12,395 nucleotides of DNA from Thioalkalivibrio sp. (GTDB lineage: Bacteria; Pseudomonadota; Gammaproteobacteria; Ectothiorhodospirales; Ectothiorhodospiraceae): positions 1-12,395 of the forward strand of contig PUOZ01000093.1 of assembly GCA_003553165.1 (NCBI GenBank). The letters are read 5' to 3'. Positions within the stretch are counted from its first letter, which is position 1. Each line of letters begins with the position of its first letter. The position numbers were made by a program, and so were the translations under genes. The notes under the pieces were generated by a model. It was not told where the DNA came from. It did no database searches and worked only from the letters and a program-made list of their open reading frames with translations. This document shows positions 1 through 7,335 of the stretch, piece after piece.

Positions 1-196
1 GGTCCCGCCAGAAGCAGCGCGCACCGTGGGGGTTGACCTGCAGCCAGTTCAGCAGATCGATTCCGGGCACGGTTTCGCGCAGGTGCAGCAACGCGCCCTC
101 GCGGAAACGCCAGTTCTTGACCCGCCCCAGGAGCCGCGACACGGCTGCTTCAAAGCGGCCATGGGGGTATGGAACCCGCGTGCGTGGGCCGGGCAT
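1..196 (-). CDS. menF: Isochorismate synthase (MenF-like), N-terminal fragment
   Basis: Only the first 65 codons are present; the rest lies beyond the left edge. MenF-type enzymes convert chorismate to isochorismate, the first step toward menaquinone or catecholate siderophores. The visible segment fits the non-catalytic N-terminal part of the family: a basic start (PGPRTRVPYPHGRFEAAV), then a stretch ending LLNWLQVNPHGARCFWRD. This parallels the ALSWL...YPQFYWQQR region of E. coli MenF at nearly the same distance from the start (about 50 versus 40 residues). No chorismate-binding motif is visible, so the assignment rests on this short resemblance recalled from memory. The start is ambiguous. 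ATG at 196 fits family length but has no clear ribosome site. The frame stays open upstream to a TTG at 298-296, which has GGAGAG six bases before it and would add 34 residues. A related salicylate or anthranilate synthase is possible. Confidence 0.5.
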   Translation of the reverse strand, partial: MPGPRTRVPYPHGRFEAAVSRLLGRVKNWRFREGALLHLRETVPGIDLLNWLQVNPHGARCFWRD

Positions 197-340
197 CGAG
201 GCGGCGCCGTTAACTCGGGGACTGCCCGTGTCCCCGGGGTCTCTCGTGAGGCGCCGATCCTGTTCAATGGTGGCCGGGCGCGGATGGCGTGACGTCAAAG
301 TGGACTCTCCAGACCATCATGCCAGCTTCTTCTGCAACGC

Positions 341-559
341 TTGCAGATCGCGGAACTGGCGACGGCCGTCCGCTCGATCATCGTCGACATCCGCTGGCCA
401 CCCGTGCGCGATTCGATTTTCTTCACCGACTGCTGCAACGCCACTCCCGATCCAACACTCGCTTTCGTGATCGTCTCCGACGAAGGTAACCCGCCTCAGG
501 GGTTCCGGCAATGCCGGAGGTGCCCTTCAGGGATCGATCGGCCGCCGCGCCCCCAGTAG
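341..559 (+). other. Unrecognised coding-like stretch, possibly a gene remnant
   Basis: This frame has no stop from 293 to the TAG at 557-559. Between about 341 and 450 its third codon positions are almost all G or C, as in the real genes nearby. The peptide there (AELATAVRSIIVDIRWPPVR, then DSIFFTDCCN) looks protein-like, while the tail is arginine/proline-rich and runs antisense into the end of cobW. No ATG and no ribosome site is seen; TTG at 341 is the only nearby start. I do not recognise a family. It could be a decayed gene fragment, a small gene, or chance. The opposite-strand alternative at 317-511 reads even less like a protein. Apart from this, the menF-cobW gap (about 197-526) holds only a 6-bp hairpin at 504-518 without a T-tract. 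Confidence 0.15.
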
Positions 560-1564
560 CTGGCGATCGATGGCCTCCCCATCCAGCGGCCTGTGGTGGA
601 TGATTTCCAGCCGCCCTTCCGCGGCGCCCGGATGGGGCTCGAGGCCGCCCACCCCGGCGACACGGTTGATGCTCACCCAGCCGGTAGGGGTGGCCACGAC
701 GCCCTTGACCCGGTCCCAGGCATGCCGGCGCAGGACCTCGTCCAGGCGAATGGAGTCGAATTGTACCGCCGGGCCAAACCGCCAGCTACGTCCGAAATGT
801 CCCTCGCCCCGCGATTCCGCGGTCCACCACTCTGGGCGGTCTGTCTCCAGGGGTTGGGCATCCACGGATTCCGAGGTTTGCAGCCGATGCGCCGTCAGGA
901 ACGCGTGCGCTTCGGGGAAGAGGGCTCGTCGCGCCGCGCTCAGGGGCAGCTCCAGCCATGCCAGGTCGAGGTCGCCGTGTGCCACCAGCGCGGTCCGCAG
1001 TTTCGGAGGGTCCATTGCGCGTGCAAACTCGAAGAAGGCCTCGCGATCCCGGTCGCTGTAGAGGTCCGCCTTGTTGGCTACCAGGACATCGCCCAAGTGG
1101 ATCTGGTCACGCCAGGTCTGGTGCGCTCGGTGTCGGATCGAGGCAAGGTGGCGCGCGTCCATCAGGGTGATGCTGGCGCGAAGCTCCAGTATCGATGCGT
1201 AGAGCGGTCCCGTCAGTGTCTCGATGACCTGCGCCGGGTGTCCCAGGCCCGTCGGTTCGATCAGGATGCGCTGGGGGCGCTCCCGGCGAATGATATGGTT
1301 CAGGCCGACCGTGAAGGCCTGACTCGCCACGCAGCACAAGCAGCCTCCGGCCACCTGGCGGACGGCAACCTCGCCATCGGCCAGCAGTTCCGCATCGACG
1401 CCCACTTCCCCGAATTCGTTCACGAGGACCGCCCAGCGCTCGTCCTTGGGCCGCCGCTCCAGCAACCGGCGAATGGCGGTGGTCTTGCCGACCCCGAGGA
1501 AACCCGTGATGAGGTGGGTTGGTATGGGCCGGGGCCTGCTGAACGGGGTTCGAGGGTCAGACAT
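527..1564 (-). CDS. CobW/G3E-family GTPase, putative metallochaperone
   Basis: This 345-residue cytosolic P-loop GTPase belongs to the COG0523/CobW branch of the G3E family, whose members hand metals (zinc, or cobalt in cobalamin synthesis) to target proteins. Visible motifs are Walker A GFLGVGKTT (residues 21-29), the family metal-binding CxCC motif GGCLCC (C75, C77, C78), the switch-type EPTGLGHP (103-110) and the guanine-specifying NKAD (164-167). A CobW C-terminal domain covers roughly 258-337 (FGRSWRFGPAVQFDSIRL to LEIIHHRPL). Length is normal for the family. The internal linker (about 225-255) has no histidine-rich tail, unlike many zinc-specific members, so the metal cannot be named. 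The ATG at 1564 is the first in frame and has only a weak ribosome site (GGTG). It is transcribed away from the Ycf46-type gene. I saw no Zur-box-like palindrome upstream, so zinc control is not supported. Confidence 0.9.
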   Translation of the reverse strand: MSDPRTPFSRPRPIPTHLITGFLGVGKTTAIRRLLERRPKDERWAVLVNEFGEVGVDAELLADGEVAVRQVAGGCLCCVASQAFTVGLNHIIRRERPQRILIEPTGLGHPAQVIETLTGPLYASILELRASITLMDARHLASIRHRAHQTWRDQIHLGDVLVANKADLYSDRDREAFFEFARAMDPPKLRTALVAHGDLDLAWLELPLSAARRALFPEAHAFLTAHRLQTSESVDAQPLETDRPEWWTAESRGEGHFGRSWRFGPAVQFDSIRLDEVLRRHAWDRVKGVVATPTGWVSINRVAGVGGLEPHPGAAEGRLEIIHHRPLDGEAIDRQLLGARRPIDP

Positions 1565-1835
1565 GGGTCACCGAGCGTGCGGGATTCGCTGCCCGGTTGG
1601 CAAGCCCAGGGACTGCGGACGGCACTTGGGGTCTCTCCACCGGGTGGTTTGCCTCTGCATGAACAGACGCCCGCAAGCGCACGAGTTTCGTCGGGCAGTC
1701 ACGCCTCCGCCCCCCCTGGAAAGAGCCCCAAAAGGGAGAAGAAACATGGCAAGCTAGCAGCCTGCCGGACCCGGGGACAGAGCGTAAGCAGAGATCCTGC
1801 ACCCCGGGAACCCACCCATCACAGGAGCCCGACCC
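1565..1835. other. Divergent intergenic region, cobW / ycf46-type gene
   Basis: These 271 bases must carry the promoters of both divergent genes. I found no convincing -35/-10 pair and no long palindrome. A small CCAC-CGG-GTGG hairpin lies near 1640-1650. A purine-rich run (GGGAGAAGAAAC) precedes a three-codon ATG GCA AGC TAG, which is too short to call a gene. Nothing else stands out. Confidence 0.4.
1823..1827 (+). promoter_or_regulatory. Ribosome binding site that selects a TTG start
   Basis: AGGAG lies eight bases before TTG at 1836. The first ATG in frame, at 1848, is 20 bases from it and has no purine-rich site of its own. The sequence therefore favours TTG as the start of the AAA+ ATPase gene. 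Confidence 0.55.
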
Positions 1836-3323
1836 TTGAATAGCGCCATGACCCGCATCGGGAAGGCAATCGCCGGAGCCCAGCCGCTGGTTTACGTCCG
1901 TTGTTACGAGGAGGACCGGCTGGAACGCATGCTGGAGCAGTTGTCCGCATCCCGCTTCGCAGACGGCCGCCCGGTGCACGTCTGGACGCTCACCCAAGGA
2001 TTTTCCGGTCAATCGGCGGAGGCGAATGCAACACACGATCCGATCCAGGCCCTCCAGGGAATCCTCGCAGACCCGCAGGAGGCCTTTTACCTCCTGAAGG
2101 ACCTGCCGCTGCTGTTCGAGACCCATCCTGGCGTGGTCCGGGGCCTGCGCGACCTGTACGAGTCGCTGTCCGGCAGCAGGACCTGCATCTTCCTGTCCAG
2201 CCCGGTGTGGCGAATCCCCGAGGTGCTTTCGCGGCAACTCTTCACGGTCGAGCTCGGCGCTCCCGACGAGCGGGAAATTCTCGCAGAGATCAGGCGTCTC
2301 GCGTCATCGGAGGAGGGCGCGGATGCGCCTGCCGAACCCTGGCTGATCCAGGCTGCGACTTCGATGAAGGGCATGATGCTCAATGAGGCCAGACACCTGA
2401 CGCGGCGTATGGCAGAGGAGGGCAAGCTCGGTACCGAGGCCGCACTGGTCGAGATCCGCGAGGAGAAGGCCACGGCACTCATGCGCGAGGCCTGCCTGAA
2501 GTATATCCCGGAGACGGTGGACATCGATCGCGTCGGGGGTCTTCAGAATCTCAAGGAGTGGGTGCTCACCCGCCGGGCTTTCTTCTCCGGAGAGCGGGCC
2601 GATGCGCGCGTGCCGCCACCCTCCGGAGTGCTGTTCATGGGCGTTAGCGGCTGCGGCAAGAGCATGGCGGCGAAGGTCATCGCCAGCGCCTGGTCGCTGC
2701 CGCTGGTGCGGTTGGACATGAACCTGGTGCTCTCCGGGGCCTTCGGTTCGCCGGAGTACGCGTTCGACAACGCCCTGCGCCTTGCCGAGCAGATCGCGCC
2801 TCTGGTGCTCTGGATCGACGAGATGGAGAACAGCTTCGGCTACGATACCGAGAGCAAGCGGGGCAACAATCCAAACATCTTCTCCAGCTTTCTCACCTGG
2901 ATGCAGGAAAAGCCCCCCGGCGTCTTCGTCGTGGCCACGGCCAACCGGATCCAGCTGCTTCCCGCCGAGGTCATCCGCAAGGGGCGATTCGACCAGCTGT
3001 TCTTCCTCGACCTGCCCACGGAGGAGGAGCGCGTGGGGATCATCGAGATTCATCTGCGCACGGCCGGTGCGGATCCGGCCGCTTTCAACCTCAAGACACT
3101 GGCCGTCCTTACCCGGAGCTGGAGCGGGGCCGAGATCGAACAGGGAATCAAGTCGGCCGCAGTGCACGCGTGGGAGGAAGGGCGGGAGTTGAATGAGCGC
3201 GATCTGTTCTGGAGCACAGCGCGGATCGTGCCGTTGTCGAAGACCATGTCCGAACAGATCAAGGCGCTGCGCACCTGGTCGCAGGACCGTGCCACGCCCG
3301 CCTCGCACAAGGGGCCGCACTGA
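1836..3323 (+). CDS. Ycf46-type AAA+ ATPase
   Basis: This 495-residue AAA+ ATPase has the architecture of the Ycf46 group, first known from algal plastids and cyanobacteria, where it has been linked to inorganic carbon uptake; its bacterial role is not settled. The N-terminal 220 residues form the non-catalytic domain, with the telling stretch YLLKDLPLLFE (85-95), RGLRDLYESL (102-111) and FLSSPVWRIPEVL (119-131). The AAA module follows: Walker A GVSGCGKS (269-276), Walker B LVLWIDE (323-329), sensor-1 asparagine in VATANR (N370), arginine-finger-like RKGRFD (381-386) and sensor-2 region SGAEIEQ (430-436). All catalytic residues look intact. There is no signal peptide or membrane segment, so it should be cytosolic. 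The chosen TTG start rests on the AGGAG eight bases upstream; ATG at 1848 would remove four residues. It is divergent from cobW and probably monocistronic, with a stem-loop about 45 bases past the stop. Substrate and partner are unknown. Confidence 0.85.
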   Translation: MNSAMTRIGKAIAGAQPLVYVRCYEEDRLERMLEQLSASRFADGRPVHVWTLTQGFSGQSAEANATHDPIQALQGILADPQEAFYLLKDLPLLFETHPGVVRGLRDLYESLSGSRTCIFLSSPVWRIPEVLSRQLFTVELGAPDEREILAEIRRLASSEEGADAPAEPWLIQAATSMKGMMLNEARHLTRRMAEEGKLGTEAALVEIREEKATALMREACLKYIPETVDIDRVGGLQNLKEWVLTRRAFFSGERADARVPPPSGVLFMGVSGCGKSMAAKVIASAWSLPLVRLDMNLVLSGAFGSPEYAFDNALRLAEQIAPLVLWIDEMENSFGYDTESKRGNNPNIFSSFLTWMQEKPPGVFVVATANRIQLLPAEVIRKGRFDQLFFLDLPTEEERVGIIEIHLRTAGADPAAFNLKTLAVLTRSWSGAEIEQGIKSAAVHAWEEGRELNERDLFWSTARIVPLSKTMSEQIKALRTWSQDRATPASHKGPH

Positions 3324-3368
3324 TGCCCCTCGACCCGTTGTCCCGGTCGCGGAGCCTGCAGTGAGGTC

Positions 3369-3390
3369 CCCCTTTCGTTGACGGAAGGGG
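3369..3390 (+). terminator. Stem-loop after the AAA+ ATPase gene
   Basis: CCCCTTTCG (3369-3377) pairs with CGGAAGGGG (3382-3390) over nine base pairs, one a T-G wobble, around a TTGA loop. It lies 45 bases past the stop of the ATPase gene and before the next gene, where a terminator would be expected. No T-tract follows, so it may instead stabilise the 3' end. Confidence 0.4.
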
Positions 3391-3424
3391 CCAGCGCGGG
3401 CTAGCTTCGCCGGGATTCAGAGCT

Positions 3425-3430
3425 AAGGGG
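3425..3430 (+). promoter_or_regulatory. Ribosome binding site deciding between two ATGs
   Basis: AAGGGG ends one base before ATG at 3432 and seven bases before the in-frame ATG at 3438. Only the second spacing is workable, so translation of the membrane protein should begin at 3438. Confidence 0.6.
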
Positions 3431-3437
3431 CATGATC

Positions 3438-4562
3438 ATGGACCCGGCCAAACCGGATTTGGCAAAGTTGAACGCCATCGAACGGATGGCGGTCCGGTAC
3501 CTGCGCAGACGCAACGCGCTGAAGGAGCCGCGGGTGCACCGATGGCCCCGGGAAGAACTGCGCACCATTCGCTGGCTGGAGATTTCAGCCGTGATCCTGG
3601 CCGCGGTCTCCGGTATCGCGTCGGGTGCCTTGATCGGGGGTCTGGAGATCTGGCTCAACTTCACGATCACGGATACGGACGAGTCTTGGATTCGGTGGAT
3701 CGAATACTGGGCGATCTTCCTGGCGATTTCGGTGTTGGTCAGTGGGGTGGAGATCGTGTTTCTCTACTGGGTGGTCCTGTGGCGGGTGGCGCGAATCACG
3801 TCCATCGCCGGACTACGGCTGTCCGAACACGAGGTGGAGCAGGTGATCGCCATTGGCCTTTCGCGTTCGGCGCTGGATCTGCCCGACCCCCGGGAGCCGA
3901 TATACGGCATCGACCCGTTCCAGCGGGTGCCGCGCTGGAGGCTTTGGGCCTATGCATTGATGTACCGGCTGAAGATCGGCGCCACCAGCTTCATCGTCCG
4001 TGTGATGCTGCGTCGGGTGCTGGCACGGGCCGCGGTGCGTGCGCTGATACCCCTGGTGGCGATCGTCGTATACGCGGTCTGGAATGCGATCATCATCGGT
4101 TGGATCATGCGCGGATCGCGTGTCCGGGCTGCCGGGCCGGTGGCCATCGAGGAACTGGCCGAAAGCGTTCGGAGCAAGCTGGCTGGCCTCGATGAGCATA
4201 CCCGGCGGCTCATGGTTGAAGCGGTTGCCGAGGTCATTATCCGCAGCGAGAACGACCATCCCAACTTCGTACTCCTGCTGGGACGACTGTTCCAGGAGTT
4301 CGAGATCGAACGGGGTTCGCTGACTGTCGACTGGACGGCACACCGACACGGTCTCGCGCAGCTGAAGCCGGCGGAGCAGGATCTGCTGCTGCTGCTCTTG
4401 AACACAACCGTGATGCTCGACGGCCGGCCCCGCCGCAAGCAGAAGCGGTTCCTCGAAGAAGTCCACACCGCCTGCGGGCGACGCTTCGAGCCTGATGAAC
4501 TCGACGAGAACTTCGCGGAGTTTTTCCAGGGGCAGGGTCTGGGTGAGTTGCGGGGAAGATGA
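3438..4562 (+). CDS. Multi-pass inner-membrane protein with TerB-like C-terminal domain, function unknown
   Basis: I do not recognise a characterised family; it may belong to the uncharacterised membrane group named after Leptospira LBF_2804, a low-confidence recollection. The 374-residue protein starts with a basic amphipathic segment (LNAIERMAVRYLRRR). Two clear membrane helices follow at about residues 47-72 and 88-116, with a third at about 200-224. Between them lies a loop (125-180) with a DPREPIYGIDPF segment. The tail (about 235-374) is soluble and helical. Its end, from PAEQDLLLLLLNTTVMLDG through RKQKRFLEEVH, resembles the acidic-helix TerB/DUF533 fold seen in tellurite-resistance and envelope-stress proteins, but metal-binding acidic residues are not obvious. 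The gene is flanked by about 110 and 237 non-coding bases and looks monocistronic. The start at 3438 rather than 3432 is set by the ribosome site. Confidence 0.75.
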   Translation: MDPAKPDLAKLNAIERMAVRYLRRRNALKEPRVHRWPREELRTIRWLEISAVILAAVSGIASGALIGGLEIWLNFTITDTDESWIRWIEYWAIFLAISVLVSGVEIVFLYWVVLWRVARITSIAGLRLSEHEVEQVIAIGLSRSALDLPDPREPIYGIDPFQRVPRWRLWAYALMYRLKIGATSFIVRVMLRRVLARAAVRALIPLVAIVVYAVWNAIIIGWIMRGSRVRAAGPVAIEELAESVRSKLAGLDEHTRRLMVEAVAEVIIRSENDHPNFVLLLGRLFQEFEIERGSLTVDWTAHRHGLAQLKPAEQDLLLLLLNTTVMLDGRPRRKQKRFLEEVHTACGRRFEPDELDENFAEFFQGQGLGELRGR

Positions 4563-4766
4563 GCGGGCCGCGCTGCCGCCGTATAGCCTGGACCCGCAAC
4601 CGCGTGTAGCCTTCCAGGAACGGGCGAGCATCACGAAGACAGCAAGACAGAGGACAGCCTCGGCCCAGAACGCCGTCTTGGGGAGTTGGCGGAGTCGTGT
4701 GGCCGATCTGTGATGGGAGATCTTCGTCTATGCTCACATCACGCCAAGGGGCCCACGCAAGGGATT

Positions 4767-4786
4767 CAGCGTCCTTAAGGACGCTG
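4767..4786. promoter_or_regulatory. Perfect 20-bp palindrome before the chemoreceptor gene
   Basis: CAGCGTCCTT is followed directly by its exact reverse complement AAGGACGCTG, ending 13 bases before the MCP start and just ahead of the purine-rich ribosome site (AAGGGAGG). It could be a dimeric regulator's operator. In RNA it could form an 8-bp hairpin with a TTAA loop that affects ribosome access. I know of no regulator with this exact site, and no convincing promoter hexamers are visible nearby. Confidence 0.5.
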
Positions 4787-4799
4787 CAAGGGAGGGGAA

Positions 4800-6815
4800 A
4801 TGCTCAACAGACTTTCGATTCGCGGGCTTCTGGTTGCCGGGTTCGGCCTGGTGGTCATCATCCTGATCGCGAACTCGCTTCTCGCCTTGCGAGCGATGAA
4901 TCTCGCTGCGCAGGAAGTGGCAACCATCACCGAGGTGGATTACGCGGCCATCTCGCGGGTCAACCGGGTCGAACAGTTGCTGCAGGAGAGCGCGGCATTC
5001 CTGGGTTTTTACCTGATGAGTGAGGCAGAGCAGCATCGAGCCACCTGGATCAGCGCCATGGGTCAACTCGACCGGGAATCGAACCTGCTTCTCTCCGATC
5101 CAGTGGTTGCCGGAGACCCGGACCTTGCTTTGGCGGCCAGGGAGGTCCGGAGTGCGATAGAACGTTTTCAAGGTCAGCAGGCACGGCTGATCACCGTGGC
5201 GGAAGATGCTGCGGAGAACATGCCGGCCCTTGCCATCGCGAACGCACGCGTCAATCCGGCCACAAGGGAGATGTCCCAACTGACCGATATCATGATTTCC
5301 GTGGAACTTGATCTGCCGTCCTTTGAGCAGTCCCTCGGTCGGCTCACCAGTCTTTATGATCTGCGCGCCGCATCGCTACAGGTGACATCCAATCTGCGAG
5401 GGTTCCTTGCCTTTCCCGAAAGTGCATTCGAGCAAAATCTAAGACTGTATTCCGACCAGGCCAACCGTATCACCGAACAACTCCTCGCGCAGATCGATGA
5501 CCTGGATTTCGAACAGCAAGACGCGCTGGAGGAGTTCGCTGAAGTCCTGCGTGGGCTCAACGCAGCGCTCGAGGATCTGGTCGCGGTCCATGGCAGCGAC
5601 CAGGCACAGCAGGATGCCTACTTGATCCGCACGGAGGTCGGCCCCCTGATCATGAACGCCCGCGGTCACCTGCAGGCGATCAGCGAGGCGATCACCGAAC
5701 GGGTCGATAATGACGCGAGAAACCTGTCGGCGTCGATGGCAAGGGCCCAGGTGACCCAGAGCATTCTGGCCGCGGTGGGAATCGTGCTGGGCTTGTCAGC
5801 AGCCTTCGTCATCATTCTAGTGGTGCGGCGTGGACTGAATGCATCCAGTGAGGCCCTCGGGGAGATTGCCCAGGGCGATGGCGACCTCAGCCGCCGGTTG
5901 GGTGAACATGGATTGCGCGAATTGTCTCAACTCGGCGTGGCCTTCAACCGGTTCGTGGGAAAGATCGCCGGGGCCGTGGGCGAGGCGCGAAAGGAAACGC
6001 ATGCCTTGGGGCAATCCACGAGTATTCTCCACGAGCAGGCCCAGGAGGCTCGCGCCTCGGTGGCACGGCAGCGCGACGAGATCGACCGCGTTGCCACCGC
6101 GATCAACGAGTTGCAGAGCAGTGCCGAGGAGATTGCGCGCAATACCGTCGCAGCCTCGGATTCCGGGCAGGAAGTGGAGGCTGCGGTGACCAGTGGCATG
6201 ACGGTCATGGAAAAAAACGTGGCATCCATGGCCGCCCTTTTGCAAACGGTCGAGGCTGCGGCCGCGACGGTTGCTGGGCTTGGCGAGGATTCCAAACAGA
6301 TCGGCACGATCCTCGAGGTCATCCGCGGGATCGCTCAGCAAACCAACCTGCTGGCACTGAATGCCGCCATCGAGGCCGCTCGCGCGGGTGCGCACGGTCG
6401 GGGGTTCGCTGTGGTGGCCGATGAGGTGCGTTTGCTTGCGACCCGTACGCAGGAATCCACCGACGAGATCGACACCATGATCAGTCGGCTTCAGGGTTCC
6501 ACGAAAAATGCGGTGGGGGTCATGCAGCAGGGGCGTGCAGAGGCCGGGAGTACCATGACCCAGACGGCGGAGGTGCAGTTGGCACTCGAGAAGATTCAGC
6601 AGTCCGTGGGTACGATCGTCGACATGACCGACCAGATCGCGGTAGCCGCCCGTCAGCAAAGCGCAGTTGTCGAGGAGATCAACCGCAATATCGTCCAGAT
6701 TTCGGACGGGGCCGACAAGTCAGCCCGTACCGCCGATGGAGTCAGTGCAGCGACCGAGGAACTGAAACGCGTCGAAAGCGCGATTCAGGCCGCATTGGCC
6801 CAGTTTCGTCTGTGA
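4800..6815 (+). CDS. Methyl-accepting chemotaxis protein with large bimodular periplasmic sensor
   Basis: This 671-residue transmembrane chemoreceptor reports a periplasmic ligand to CheA/CheW and so controls flagellar or twitching motility. Layout: short cytoplasmic start; TM1 at about 9-30; an all-helical periplasmic sensor of about 285 residues (32-318); TM2 at about 320-342; HAMP (about 342-395); then the coiled-coil methylation and signalling hairpin. The tip carries the family-typical [20 protein letters not shown] followed by [13 protein letters not shown] (511-543). The sensor contains two similar-looking helical segments ([14 protein letters not shown] near 60-73 and [15 protein letters not shown] near 193-207). 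This fits a helical bimodular (HBM) sensor such as that of Pseudomonas McpS, which binds organic acids; the ligand here is unknown. The protein ends AQFRL, so there is no CheR-tethering pentapeptide. ATG 4800 follows a strong AAGGGAGG site. No che or flagellar genes lie in the window. Confidence 0.93.
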   Translation: MLNRLSIRGLLVAGFGLVVIILIANSLLALRAMNLAAQEVATITEVDYAAISRVNRVEQLLQESAAFLGFYLMSEAEQHRATWISAMGQLDRESNLLLSDPVVAGDPDLALAAREVRSAIERFQGQQARLITVAEDAAENMPALAIANARVNPATREMSQLTDIMISVELDLPSFEQSLGRLTSLYDLRAASLQVTSNLRGFLAFPESAFEQNLRLYSDQANRITEQLLAQIDDLDFEQQDALEEFAEVLRGLNAALEDLVAVHGSDQAQQDAYLIRTEVGPLIMNARGHLQAISEAITERVDNDARNLSASMARAQVTQSILAAVGIVLGLSAAFVIILVVRRGLNASSEALGEIAQGDGDLSRRLGEHGLRELSQLGVAFNRFVGKIAGAVGEARKETHALGQSTSILHEQAQEARASVARQRDEIDRVATAINELQSSAEEIARNTVAASDSGQEVEAAVTSGMTVMEKNVASMAALLQTVEAAAATVAGLGEDSKQIGTILEVIRGIAQQTNLLALNAAIEAARAGAHGRGFAVVADEVRLLATRTQESTDEIDTMISRLQGSTKNAVGVMQQGRAEAGSTMTQTAEVQLALEKIQQSVGTIVDMTDQIAVAARQQSAVVEEINRNIVQISDGADKSARTADGVSAATEELKRVESAIQAALAQFRL

Positions 6816-6822
6816 TGGGCAT

Positions 6823-6850
6823 TTGGTGCCCGTTCTCAGCGGGGCACCAA
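6823..6850. terminator. Stem-loop between convergent MCP and PilZ-like genes
   Basis: TTGGTGCCC (6823-6831) and GGGCACCAA (6842-6850) form a perfect nine-base-pair stem with a ten-base loop. It sits between two converging genes and includes the last codons of the PilZ-like gene, so it could serve both strands. A competing shorter hairpin (GGGCA-TTTGG-TGCCC, 6817-6831) overlaps it. Neither has a T-tract, so termination is likely but not certain. Confidence 0.45.
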
Positions 6851-7126
6851 CCGTACTGAGGATTTGGGCAACTCCCGGGTGAAACGGACCCAGATGCCAT
6901 CGGGGCACTGGCGCGCCACCATGGCGTGGGTGCGATAGCCACCCTCCAGCGCGTCCGGTTCTGGGAAGACGATTTCCAGCAAGCGATCCCATACGGGGCC
7001 GGTGTATTCCAGAAAGCCGCCGATGCGGCATAGCTTGCGAGCCTGGACCTGTATCCGGTGGCCGTTGCCGAGGACCAGCCACACTCTGGTCCGAACCCAG
7101 GCGTTCTCATCGTTATGATCCTGCAT
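6836..7126 (-). CDS. Small PilZ-like domain protein, degenerate
   Basis: This 96-residue cytosolic protein has the predicted strand pattern and length of a lone PilZ domain, the fold that usually binds cyclic-di-GMP: VRTRVWLVLG, RIQVQARKLCRIGGFLEYTG, WDRLLEIVFPEP, a YRTHAMVARQCPDGIWVRF hairpin, then a short tail. The two ligand motifs are poor. The leading arginine pair is only vaguely present (VRTR near 11-14), and the usual D/N-x-S-x-x-G is replaced by LCRIGG (32-37). It may therefore have lost nucleotide binding, or may not be a PilZ protein at all. ATG 7126 is chosen because GAGGGG sits six bases upstream; an in-frame ATG at 7198 has no such site and overlaps a likely promoter. It converges on the chemoreceptor gene and lies downstream of the LOV gene on the same strand, but a stem-loop and an AT-rich region separate them. 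Confidence 0.55.
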   Translation of the reverse strand: MQDHNDENAWVRTRVWLVLGNGHRIQVQARKLCRIGGFLEYTGPVWDRLLEIVFPEPDALEGGYRTHAMVARQCPDGIWVRFTRELPKSSVRLVPR

Positions 7127-7193
7127 CAGCAACCCCTCTAGGAATGGACGTTCCCGCGACGCAACCTGATTCGATCTAGTACTTACGATATCA

Positions 7194-7250
7194 AGCATAG
7201 GACTGTAGTACAGAATAGGAAAGCCGATTCTCTACCTAGGTAATACTACC
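7194..7250 (-). promoter_or_regulatory. Promoter/operator candidate for the PilZ-like gene
   Basis: This stretch is distinctly AT-richer than its surroundings. On the minus strand a weak sigma70-like pair can be drawn: TTTCCT (7222-7217) and TATGCT (7199-7194), exactly 17 bases apart. Inside that spacer lies an inverted repeat CTGTA-G-TACAG (7203-7213). Just upstream is an array of half-sites TACC-TA-GGTA-ATAC-TACC (7233-7250), giving two overlapping inverted repeats. The layout suggests a regulated promoter. The hexamers match the consensus only 3/6 and 4/6, so the operator-like repeats are the firmer observation. Confidence 0.3.
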
Positions 7251-7302
7251 CAGGAGCGGGCATGGCCCACTAGGCGGGGGGCTGCTGAGCAAAGTGACGT
7301 GA

Positions 7303-7327
7303 CGAGCGAAGGAGGGCGCCTCGCTCG
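7303..7327 (-). terminator. Stem-loop after the LOV gene
   Basis: CGAGCGA (7303-7309) pairs with TCGCTCG (7321-7327), and two more G-C pairs can form past a one-base bulge. It begins nine bases beyond the LOV stop on the minus strand, a normal position for a terminator of the SRPBCC-LOV operon. No real T-tract follows on that strand (TCACGTCACTTT), so efficiency is uncertain. Confidence 0.4.
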
Positions 7328-7335
7328 GATGGAAG

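Noticed and set aside
317..511. 64-codon minus-strand frame between cobW and menF
   Set aside because: No ribosome site, poor third-position bias and a low-complexity charged product; the plus-strand frame is the less unlikely one.
504..518. TCCGGC-AAT-GCCGGA hairpin as the cobW terminator
   Set aside because: The stem is short, with a three-base loop and no T-tract on either strand; kept only as a note.
1746..1757. ATG GCA AGC TAG after a purine-rich site, as a leader peptide
   Set aside because: Three sense codons are too few to call a gene, and no attenuator structure follows.
593..1843. Long plus-strand open frame opposite cobW (416 codons)
   Set aside because: The minus strand encodes an intact CobW GTPase with all motifs; this frame is a GC-rich shadow and its product is low-complexity and unrecognisable.
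3322..3363. Thirteen-codon frame starting ATG in the stop overlap of the ATPase gene
   Set aside because: Too short and without protein-like character; its overlap with TGA is likely accidental.
4701..4708. GCCGAT as a flagellar sigma28 -10 element for the MCP gene
   Set aside because: No TAAA-like -35 lies 11 bases upstream, so the match is only partial and likely chance.
5817..6659. 280-codon minus-strand open frame inside the chemoreceptor gene
   Set aside because: It is antisense to the highly conserved MCP signalling domain and has no protein-like features.
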